From assembly GCA_005800865.1 (NCBI GenBank), contig SYEI01000022.1, positions 1 through 5,163 of the forward strand: a stretch of 5,163 nucleotides of DNA. Direction: 5' to 3'. Each line of letters opens with the position of its first letter. The stretch's first letter is position 1. This document shows, piece by piece, positions 1 through 5,163 of the stretch. Source of the DNA: Bacteroidota bacterium. Its GTDB lineage: Bacteria > Bacteroidota > Bacteroidia > B-17B0 > Aurantibacillaceae. The notes under the pieces are model-generated. The model searched no databases and was not told the DNA's origin. It worked only from the letters and a program-made list of their open reading frames with translations. Position numbers and translations under genes: made by a program.

Positions 1-1
1 C

Positions 2-484
2 TGTGTATAATCCAACTTGGGCAGGTTTAAATTTATAGAAATACTCATTACCTGGAGCTGTGTATGTGCCTGTATTTACAGCAATAGCCGTTTGGCAGCT
101 TTCGCCTGGAGCGCAATTAAAATAATAGGTATAAGTCCCACCAAACTGCCCGTTATGGTTGGTTTGCAAAACATTATTAACGTAAATCTGAAAACTTCCT
201 GCTCCATAATTACAGCAAATACCATCTCCAAAAGAATCGTTAATTACAAAGGTTAAACAACCAGTTGATGCTACACAAATTGTACTTGTAGAGGTTGTAG
301 AATTAGTTAAAACACCATTCGACATTAAAACAACGCCAAATTTGTCTTTCAATTGCCAAGTGGTTTCACCCGCATAATTATCGGTTGTTAACACCACTTT
401 CACTTCTATAGTACCCACAGGGCATTGACTAAAGGTATGAAGAGAAACTAAAAATAAAACTAGGGTAGTAAAGATATATTTCAT
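2..484 (-). CDS. Exported Cys-rich surface protein, N-terminal part (runs off left edge)
   Basis: This reading frame begins at an ATG (complement of 482-484) and stays open for 161 codons to the window edge, so the C-terminal part is missing. Residues 1-20 (MKYIFTTLVLFLVSLHTFSQ) form a clear signal peptide with probable cleavage near FSQ/C, which also fixes the start. Residues 21-124 form a first module: a TTDNYAGETTWQLKD stretch (33-47), then FGDGICCNYGAGSF (85-98), with cysteines at 21, 70, 76, 90, 91 and 124 likely to pair outside the cytoplasm. A second module begins near 128 (ESCQTAIAVNTGTYTAPGNEYFYKF) and resembles a beta-sandwich. Such modules are common in large secreted Bacteroidota proteins, including proteases and adhesins exported by the type IX system, but the catalytic or C-terminal sorting domain would lie outside the window. 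The specific function is therefore unknown. It is divergent from the gene at 606. Confidence 0.85.
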   Translation of the reverse strand, partial: MKYIFTTLVLFLVSLHTFSQCPVGTIEVKVVLTTDNYAGETTWQLKDKFGVVLMSNGVLTNSTTSTSTICVASTGCLTFVINDSFGDGICCNYGAGSFQIYVNNVLQTNHNGQFGGTYTYYFNCAPGESCQTAIAVNTGTYTAPGNEYFYKFKPAQVGLYT

Positions 485-512
485 AGGCTGTTTTTAATTT
501 AAACAATGAGTG

Positions 513-520
513 TATATTTG
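513..520 (+). promoter_or_regulatory. Candidate Bacteroidota-type -7 box (TATATTTG)
   Basis: TATATTTG matches the TAnnTTTG -7 consensus used by the primary sigma factor of Bacteroidota. It points towards the dehydrogenase gene and would give a leader of roughly 80 nt. No convincing TTTG/TTG -33 element lies at the expected distance upstream, where the sequence is only T-rich around 489-500, so this is a weak call from one motif. I found no equivalent match on the opposite strand for the secreted-protein gene. The rest of the 485-605 gap holds no gene that I can see. Confidence 0.3.
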
Positions 521-605
521 TATAAAAATAAGACAATTCTGTAGAATTCCTATTTTTTTCAATAACTAATTATCCACTTTTACTAAAAATTTAAACAGGC
601 TATAT

Positions 606-1811
606 ATGTCAAAATTTAAAATCGGCGTTCTTCGCGAAGAAAAATCTCCACCAGATAAACGAGTTCCATTAACCCCATTAATTTGTACCGAATTACTACG
701 TTCTTACCCAAACCTAGAAATTGTGATTCAACCTAGCAAAATCAGGTGTTATAGCGATGAAGAATATTTGGCATTCGGATTAACCTTACAAGAAGATTTA
801 AGCGATTGTGATGTATTAATGGGCGTTAAAGAGGTTCCAAAAGAGAACTTGATTCCAGGTAAAAAATACTTTTTCTTTTCTCATACGATAAAAAAACAGG
901 CTCATAATATTAAGTTAATGAAGACCTTAATTGAGAAGAAAATTCAAATGATTGACTACGAAACTTTAACTGATAAAAACCATAATCGTATTATTGGTTT
1001 TGGACGTTATGCAGGAATTGTAGGTGCTTACAATGGTATTTTAGGTTATGGTCGTAAATACGATTTATTTCAAATTAAACCAGCTAACCTTTGCCGCGAC
1101 AGAGCTGAAATGGAGGAAGAATTAAAACGTGTGAAATTACCAAATATTAAAATTGCATTAACAGGCGGTGGTCGTGTAGCTAATGGCGCTATCGAAACCT
1201 TATCGGCTTTAAGAATAAGAAAAGTAACACCCGAAGAATTTTTAATGGCATCTTTCAGAGAACCTGTATATTGTCAGTTAAATCCAAGAGATTATGTGGA
1301 ACGCCCGGATGATCATAATTTTGATTTGAATGATTTCTTTAAACATCCAGAGCATTTTGTTTCTAAGTTTTCTCCATTTACCAAAGCAACAGATATTTTT
1401 ATCTCTGCTCACTTTTGGGATCCACGTTCACCTAAAATGTTTACGACAGAGGACATGAAAGCTTCTGATTTTAAAATGAGTGTGGTAGCTGATATTACTT
1501 GTGATATTGATGGAAGTGTACCAACGACTTTAAGAGCTAGTACAATTGATAAACCTTTTTATGGTTACAATCCTAAAACAGATAAAGAGGACGTTCCATT
1601 TAATAAGGAAACCATTTGTATTATGGCAGTTGATAATTTACCTTGCGAATTGCCTCGTGATGCGAGTGATGATTTTGGTAAAGATTTGATGGAGCGCGTT
1701 TTACCGTTCTTATTTAAAGACGATGTTGATGCAATTATTGAACGTGCTAGCATTTGTAAGGAAGGAAAACTAACTACTAACTTTGAATACTTAAGTGATT
1801 ACGCATACTAA
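606..1811 (+). CDS. Saccharopine dehydrogenase (L-lysine-forming) / lysine-ketoglutarate reductase-like oxidoreductase
   Basis: A complete 401-residue cytoplasmic enzyme of the alanine dehydrogenase/PNT superfamily, closest by motif to yeast LYS1 and the LKR half of LKR/SDH, which interconvert lysine plus 2-oxoglutarate and saccharopine with NAD(P)H. The N-terminal domain (about 1-135) has the family start IGVLREEKSPPDKRVPLTP with R19, GVKEVP with K75, and FFFSHTIKKQ with H93; K75 and H93 align with the catalytic Lys and His of LYS1. GFGRYAGIVGAYNGI follows at 131-145. The Rossmann domain carries ALTGGGRVANGA (184-195), a variant glycine-rich dinucleotide loop. VVADITCDIDGSVPTT (293-308) and MAVDNLPCELPRDAS (340-354) are strong LYS1/LKR signatures. 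Length is slightly above the roughly 370 of yeast LYS1, with extra sequence at about 215-255. No saccharopine reductase (LYS9/SDH) partner adjoins it, so direction and even substrate are inferred; it may simply be annotated as an alanine dehydrogenase-like protein. The start precedes the conserved N-terminal strand, and there is no Shine-Dalgarno sequence. Confidence 0.85.
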   Translation: MSKFKIGVLREEKSPPDKRVPLTPLICTELLRSYPNLEIVIQPSKIRCYSDEEYLAFGLTLQEDLSDCDVLMGVKEVPKENLIPGKKYFFFSHTIKKQAHNIKLMKTLIEKKIQMIDYETLTDKNHNRIIGFGRYAGIVGAYNGILGYGRKYDLFQIKPANLCRDRAEMEEELKRVKLPNIKIALTGGGRVANGAIETLSALRIRKVTPEEFLMASFREPVYCQLNPRDYVERPDDHNFDLNDFFKHPEHFVSKFSPFTKATDIFISAHFWDPRSPKMFTTEDMKASDFKMSVVADITCDIDGSVPTTLRASTIDKPFYGYNPKTDKEDVPFNKETICIMAVDNLPCELPRDASDDFGKDLMERVLPFLFKDDVDAIIERASICKEGKLTTNFEYLSDYAY

Positions 1812-1821
1812 TTACTAATAC

Positions 1822-1869
1822 ATACGAATATACGAATCATAGCAAATACACTGATTCGTATATTCGTAT
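1822..1869. terminator. Perfect 18-bp inverted repeat between convergent genes, likely bidirectional terminator
   Basis: The left arm at 1822-1839 (ATACGAATATACGAATCA) and the right arm at 1852-1869 are exact reverse complements, with a 12-nt loop at 1840-1851. The hairpin starts 10 nt after the stop codon of the dehydrogenase gene and ends 38 nt before the stop codon of the convergent septum gene, the usual place for a shared terminator. It is not a classic intrinsic terminator: the arms are AT-rich, and the tract after it on the plus strand is A6 (1870-1875), not T. Each arm contains two tandem copies of the 8-mer ATACGAAT. Confidence 0.65.
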
Positions 1870-1907
1870 AAAAAACGGTAATTCAAATTGGTAAAATTTA
1901 TTCGGAC

Positions 1908-2192
1908 TTATTTCTTTACTAAAACAAACACGTCTTCGTTATCGCGTTTCATCAAGTATTTTTCGCGAGCAAAGGTTTCTAGGCTTTCTTTATTGGTTTG
2001 TAATTCCAGAATCTCTTTTTTATTGTTTTCTATTTCGGCAATATAATACTCCTTCTCCGTATTCAACTTATTACACTTACTTACCAAATCAAACTGAGTA
2101 AACACATCGTTTTTATCAAAATACAAAAGCCATACTATTAAGCCTATAATCACTAAAAAGTATTTATTTTTTAATATTTTAAGAATTAGCAT
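1908..2192 (-). CDS. DivIC/FtsB-like septum formation initiator protein
   Basis: A 94-residue single-pass membrane protein with the layout of the FtsB/DivIC family: a short basic cytoplasmic N-terminus (1-10, four lysines), one transmembrane helix (about 11-25, YFLVIIGLIVWLLYF), a periplasmic coiled coil (about 35-72, rich in E, K, N and L), and a short C-terminal domain FAREKYLMKRDNEDVFVLVKK (74-94). The 'AREKYxMKRxxEDVF' ending is the family signature in Bacteroidota. In characterised bacteria FtsB/DivIC forms a complex with FtsL and FtsQ/DivIB that signals to the septal peptidoglycan synthase. That role is inferred here from architecture; the gene symbol is withheld because FtsB and DivIC cannot be separated from sequence alone. 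It faces the dehydrogenase tail to tail and diverges from the L,D-transpeptidase gene, with only 58 nt between the two starts. Confidence 0.88.
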   Translation of the reverse strand: MLILKILKNKYFLVIIGLIVWLLYFDKNDVFTQFDLVSKCNKLNTEKEYYIAEIENNKKEILELQTNKESLETFAREKYLMKRDNEDVFVLVKK

Positions 2193-2250
2193 TTGATAAA
2201 AACCTTAATTTTAATTGATATAAAAGTAATTTTAATCTAAAACCTATGCC

Positions 2251-3012
2251 ATGCTATTAAAAAATGTTATTCATATTGGGTTGTTAGTTGTATTAACCAC
2301 TTGTTTTTCGGTAGCACAGGTAAAGACTTCCACTCTTAAAGCTGCACAATTAAAATATAGCAAAGTAAAAGATGCTTATGACAACAAATGGCCAACCTTA
2401 AAAGAGGGCATCAAAGCTATTTCTATCAATTCTGAAAATTACGACATTTATATACGCGCCTTTAAGCATGATAAAAAACTAGAAGTGTGGTTAAAAAATA
2501 CAGATGCATCATCATACAAATTATTTAAGACTTATGATATTTGTGCTAGCAGTGGAGATTTAGGCCCAAAACGACAAGAAGGCGACGGACAAGTACCTGA
2601 AGGATTTTATACCATTGATTTATTTAACCCAACAAGTAACTACTATTTAAGCATGCGAGTAAGCTATCCTAATACCAGCGATGTTATTTTAAAAACCAGT
2701 AAAAATGCTGGAGGTGCTATTATGATTCATGGTAATTGTGTTACTATTGGATGCTTACCAATGACAGATGATAAAATAAAAGAATTGTATGTGTTATGCT
2801 TAGAAGCAAAAAACAGAAATAGAATTGTAAAAGTTGATATTTTTCCAGCAAAGATGACTACTGAAAATATCAAATTATTAGAAGCTAATTATTCAAAAGA
2901 CAAACTCACCTTTTGGAATTCATTAAAACCTGCTTACGATTATTTTGAAAAAAATCATTCTACTCGTAAAGTATTAACCGATGCAAAAGGGCATTATTCT
3001 TTTAAGGATTAA
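2251..3012 (+). CDS. Exported L,D-transpeptidase-fold (YkuD), YafK-type protein
   Basis: A complete 253-residue envelope protein. Residues 1-23 (MLLKNVIHIGLLVVLTTCFSVAQ) form a signal peptide, with probable cleavage around SVA/Q; LTTC at 15-18 resembles a lipobox poorly, so a soluble periplasmic protein is more likely than a lipoprotein. The YkuD-type catalytic domain spans about 64-200: DIYIRAFKHDKKLEVWL, then YDICASSGDLGPKRQEGDGQVPEGFYTI (95-122), then IMIHGNCVTIGCLPMTDDKI (157-176). H160 and C168 are the predicted catalytic pair, with the nucleophile in the GC motif. The 'KxxEGDGxxPEGxY' plus 'HGxCxxxGC' combination points to the YafK branch. Members act on peptide cross-links of peptidoglycan; the E. 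coli YafK relative (DpaA/LdtF) removes a lipoprotein from the wall instead of making cross-links, so transpeptidase or hydrolase activity cannot be decided here. The tail (about 205-253) is lysine-rich and of unknown role. An out-of-frame ATG at 2246 leads only to a five-codon frame. Confidence 0.9.
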   Translation: MLLKNVIHIGLLVVLTTCFSVAQVKTSTLKAAQLKYSKVKDAYDNKWPTLKEGIKAISINSENYDIYIRAFKHDKKLEVWLKNTDASSYKLFKTYDICASSGDLGPKRQEGDGQVPEGFYTIDLFNPTSNYYLSMRVSYPNTSDVILKTSKNAGGAIMIHGNCVTIGCLPMTDDKIKELYVLCLEAKNRNRIVKVDIFPAKMTTENIKLLEANYSKDKLTFWNSLKPAYDYFEKNHSTRKVLTDAKGHYSFKD

Positions 3013-3062
3013 AAGAGGATAGCAACACCACTGCATACGTTGGTAATAATGCGGCTGGCTTT

Positions 3063-3130
3063 GGCGAAAGAGAGCGAACCGCCATTCAACGAAGCTTTTT
3101 TGCGGGGCCAATGGTGGTTGGTCTTTCGCC
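3063..3130. repeat. GC-richer nested imperfect palindrome, probable dispersed repeat
   Basis: GGCGAAAG at 3063-3070 pairs exactly with CTTTCGCC at 3123-3130. Inside it, AACCGCCATT at 3077-3086 pairs with AATGGTGGTT at 3110-3119 through nine Watson-Crick pairs and one G-T wobble. The two stems are separated by 6 and 3 unpaired bases, and the 23-nt apex holds AAGCTTTTTTGCGG. The surrounding stretch (about 3030-3130) is near half G+C, much richer than the flanking genes. It begins about 50 nt after the L,D-transpeptidase stop codon and is followed by a T-rich run, so it may also end that transcript. Its compact fold, atypical composition and non-coding location suggest a REP-like or MITE-like intergenic element; other copies cannot be seen in this window. 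Confidence 0.6.
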
Positions 3131-3170
3131 TTGACTGTTTTGTTTCTTTTTTCGTCAAGGAAAAAAGAAA
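3129..3170. repeat. Two interleaved inverted repeats (alternative hairpins)
   Basis: CCTTGAC at 3129-3135 is the exact reverse complement of GTCAAGG at 3154-3160. TTTCTTTTTTC at 3143-3153 is the exact reverse complement of GAAAAAAGAAA at 3160-3170. The arms interleave (A, B, A', B'), so the two hairpins exclude each other. The B hairpin has a 6-nt loop (GTCAAG) made of the A' arm. The element abuts and overlaps by two bases the palindrome at 3063-3130, so the two probably form one composite unit of about 108 bp. There is no T-tract directly after the B hairpin on the plus strand, so it is not an obvious intrinsic terminator there. Confidence 0.6.
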
Positions 3171-3188
3171 GAGTAGAAAACAATCTCT

Positions 3189-3221
3189 TTTTAGTTCATA
3201 ACCAATAGTTTTAGTTCATAA
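3189..3221 (+). promoter_or_regulatory. 13-bp direct repeat with 20-bp period upstream of SPFH gene
   Basis: TTTTAGTTCATAA occurs exactly at 3189-3201 and again at 3209-3221, separated by 7 bp, so the copies are 20 bp apart and lie on roughly the same face of the helix. They end 59 nt before the ATG of the SPFH protein gene. A TAnnTTTA box (TACATTTA, 3251-3258) lies between them and the start and could be a weak -7 element. This placement fits a binding site for a dimeric regulator, but no protein can be named, and in AT-rich DNA a chance or duplication origin remains possible. Confidence 0.4.
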
Positions 3222-3280
3222 AATGCCAAAAGGTATATCTGTTTCCTTTATACATTTACTCTACAAAAAACTAAAAAATT

Positions 3281-5163
3281 ATGAGCTATATTGTAGACTA
3301 TTGGTGGGTCATTATTCCCATTATTTTATTAATCTCTTACAAACTAATTTTCCGTTTATTCGGAATCATTATTATCCCAGAAGATAAAATTGGATTAGTC
3401 ACCAAAAAATTTGTGTTATTTGGTGCTAATAAGGAATTACCTGCAGGGCGTATTATTGCTATTGATGGTGAAGCTGGTTTTCAAGCACAGCCACTAGCGC
3501 CAGGAATTTATTTTTGGAAATGGATTTGGCAATACGAAATTACACAGCAATCTTTCACCGTTATTCCTGAAGGAAAAATTGGTTTAGTAGTTGCTAAAGA
3601 TGGTAAGCAATTAGAAACAGGATTTATCTTAGCACGTAAAGTTGATTGCGATTCATTTCAAGATTCTGAAGCCTTTTTAAGAAATGGCGGACGTAAAGGT
3701 CGCCAATCGGCTATTATTACTGCTGGTACATATCGTATCAATACCTTCTTATTTGAAATCAGTACTTACGACATGACTCATATTAATGAGAATATGGTTG
3801 GTATTGTAACAACAATGGATGGTATGCCAATTGAAGAAGGCAATATTGCTGGTAAGCAAGTATTGGGACATAATAACTTCCAAGATTGTGATGCTTTCTT
3901 AGAAGCTGGAGGAAACAAAGGTTTACAACCCGAAATTATATTAGCAGGTTCGTATTATTTAAACCCTTGGTTTATCCAAGTAGAGCAAATTAAAATGACA
4001 GAGATTCCTATTGGTTATGTAGGCGTTGTTATTTCTTATGTAGGATCAGAAGGGAAAGATTTAAGTGGTACTGAGTTTAAACACGGTAACATTGTGAGTA
4101 AAGGAGAAAAAGGTGTTTGGGCTGAGCCATTAGGGCCAGGTAAATATCCAGTCAATACCTTTATTATGCGTGTTGAATTAGTTCCTACTACTAACTTAGT
4201 TTTAAACTGGGCCAATGCTCGTAGTGAATCTCATCAGTTAGATAAAAACTTATCGACTATTACAGTGCGTTCAAAAGATGGTTTCCCTTTCAATTTAGAT
4301 GTATCTCAAATTATTCATATTCCAACAACTGAAGCACCAAAAGTAATTGCGCGTTTTGGTAGTATGATGAATTTAGTTGGACAGGTATTAGAACCAACTA
4401 TTGGTAACTATTTCCGTAACTCGGCTCAAGATAGTGATGTGATTGCTTTCTTAAGCACTCGTAAAGAACGTCAGGATGCTGCTAAATCAAAAATCAGTCA
4501 AGTGTTAGACCAATACAATGTGAATGGTGTTGATACTTTAATTGGAGACATCGTTCCACCAGAAAGCTTAATGAAAACATTAACCGATCGTAAAATTGCC
4601 GAAGAGCAAAATACAACCTTTGAAACTCAAAAACGTGCAGAGGTAACTCGTCAGGCTTTAGAGAAAGAAACAGCGGTTGCTGATATGCAAAAAGAAATTG
4701 TAAAAGCCGATCAAGGCGTATTAATCTCTGAACGTATTGCAGATGCTGCCGTGAAGAAAGCAACAGGTGAAGCACAAAGTGTAAAGATTTCTTCTAATGC
4801 AGAAGCAGATAGATTAAAAGTAATCGCTGCAGCTGATGCAGAGAAAACAAAATTATCAGCCAATGCAGAAGCAGAGAAAGTAAAAATGCTAGCAAATGCA
4901 AATGCAGAGAAAATATCGGTAACGGGTACTGCCGAAGCACAAAGTATTTTAGCAGTAGGTAAATCAAATGCAGAATCTTACCGATTAGCAGTTGAAGCCA
5001 TGGGTGGCGATAACTTCAGCCGTTTAAAAGTAACGGAAGCAATAGGTAAAGATAAAATCAAAGTGATTCCAGATGTATTAATTACTGGCGGTAACGGCGA
5101 TGGAGCTAACGGCCCTATCAGCGGATTATTAGGATTAAAATTATTAGAAGAAGTATCAAAAAA
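3281..5163 (+). CDS. Flotillin-like SPFH/band 7 membrane scaffold protein (runs off right edge)
   Basis: The frame opens at ATG 3281 and has no stop through the window end, giving 627 complete codons; the true end is probably close, since the tail already looks C-terminal. Residues 7-32 (WWVIIPIILLI...LFGIIII) are a hydrophobic membrane anchor broken by K21 and R25. Residues 33-305 hold four related beta-type modules, each opening with an IG-V-like strand (38-40, 101-103, 174-176, 248-250) and closing with a PG-Y or AG-Y segment (74-77, 148-151, 222-225, 286-289). The SPFH/band 7 core follows (about 306-435: ITVRSKDGFPFNLDVSQIIHI, then FRNSAQDSDVIAFLSTRKERQ). A long charged helix (about 436-573) carries flotillin-type Ala-Glu repeats (NAEADR, NAEAEK, NANAEK, TAEAQS, NAESYR). 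A Gly-rich linker (603-611) and a short hydrophobic end follow. Family members oligomerise on membranes as scaffolds; partners here are unknown. No Shine-Dalgarno sequence is seen. Confidence 0.9.
   Translation, partial: MSYIVDYWWVIIPIILLISYKLIFRLFGIIIIPEDKIGLVTKKFVLFGANKELPAGRIIAIDGEAGFQAQPLAPGIYFWKWIWQYEITQQSFTVIPEGKIGLVVAKDGKQLETGFILARKVDCDSFQDSEAFLRNGGRKGRQSAIITAGTYRINTFLFEISTYDMTHINENMVGIVTTMDGMPIEEGNIAGKQVLGHNNFQDCDAFLEAGGNKGLQPEIILAGSYYLNPWFIQVEQIKMTEIPIGYVGVVISYVGSEGKDLSGTEFKHGNIVSKGEKGVWAEPLGPGKYPVNTFIMRVELVPTTNLVLNWANARSESHQLDKNLSTITVRSKDGFPFNLDVSQIIHIPTTEAPKVIARFGSMMNLVGQVLEPTIGNYFRNSAQDSDVIAFLSTRKERQDAAKSKISQVLDQYNVNGVDTLIGDIVPPESLMKTLTDRKIAEEQNTTFETQKRAEVTRQALEKETAVADMQKEIVKADQGVLISERIADAAVKKATGEAQSVKISSNAEADRLKVIAAADAEKTKLSANAEAEKVKMLANANAEKISVTGTAEAQSILAVGKSNAESYRLAVEAMGGDNFSRLKVTEAIGKDKIKVIPDVLITGGNGDGANGPISGLLGLKLLEEVSK

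Noticed and set aside
17..256. A 79-codon open frame on the plus strand
   Set aside because: It is antisense to the secreted-protein gene, whose frame has a signal peptide and recognisable modules; the plus-strand product shows no coherent domain.
1565..1753. A 62-codon open frame on the minus strand
   Set aside because: It is antisense to the conserved C-terminal part of the dehydrogenase, with no start context or domain of its own.
2265..2304. Lipobox (LTTC, residues 15-18) making the L,D-transpeptidase a lipoprotein
   Set aside because: The -1 position before Cys is Thr instead of Gly/Ala/Ser, and a good signal peptidase I site (SVA/Q) follows at residues 20-23.
3129..3170. H-type pseudoknot or riboswitch formed by the interleaved inverted repeats
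   Set aside because: The third and fourth arms share a base and leave no linker to span a 7-bp stem, so the two stems cannot form together; alternative hairpins are the simpler reading.
2974..3183. A 69-codon open frame on the minus strand (MFSTLSFFLDEKRNKTVKA...)
   Set aside because: It lies almost entirely on the composite palindrome and overlaps the end of the L,D-transpeptidase gene. Its sequence is low-complexity and Trp/Cys/Gln-rich with no domain, as expected from translating a repeat.
4494..4775. A 93-codon open frame on the minus strand
   Set aside because: It is a shadow of the Ala/Glu/Lys-rich helix of the SPFH protein; the Leu/Gln/Arg/His-rich product is what such antisense translation gives.

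Overview
The window looks like chromosomal DNA of a member of the Bacteroidota, most likely a flavobacterium-like organism. The evidence is strongly AT-rich DNA with A/T-ending codons, no Shine-Dalgarno sequences before the starts, a secreted protein with the Cys-rich 'GDGICC' module common in Bacteroidota surface proteins, and a short DivIC/FtsB-like protein with the ending typical of that phylum. These are inferences from motifs, not database matches.

Layout, left to right. (1) Positions 2-484, minus strand: the first 161 residues of an exported Cys-rich surface protein that runs off the left edge. (2) 485-605: divergent intergenic region with a possible Bacteroidota-type -7 box for the next gene. 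(3) 606-1811, plus: an AlaDH/PNT-fold enzyme of the saccharopine dehydrogenase (lysine-forming) / lysine-ketoglutarate reductase group. (4) 1822-1869: a perfect 18-bp inverted repeat between convergent genes, probably a bidirectional terminator. (5) 1908-2192, minus: a DivIC/FtsB-like septum formation initiator. (6) 2251-3012, plus: an exported YafK-type L,D-transpeptidase-fold protein with the HGNCVTIGC active site, divergent from the septum gene. (7) 3013-3280: a non-coding gap with a GC-richer composite palindrome (3063-3170) that looks like a dispersed repeat, then a 13-bp direct repeat with a 20-bp period. (8) 3281 to the right edge, plus: a flotillin-like SPFH membrane scaffold protein of at least 627 residues, open at the window end, with four tandem beta-type modules before its SPFH core.

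The genes do not form one operon: strands alternate and each gene has its own intergenic region. The loose theme is the cell envelope: septum protein, peptidoglycan enzyme, membrane scaffold and secreted protein, with one amino-acid enzyme among them. I see no defence system, CRISPR array, insertion sequence, tRNA or rRNA. The most interesting signals are in the 3013-3280 gap and in the repeat architecture of the SPFH protein; nothing here amounts to a clearly new biological system.
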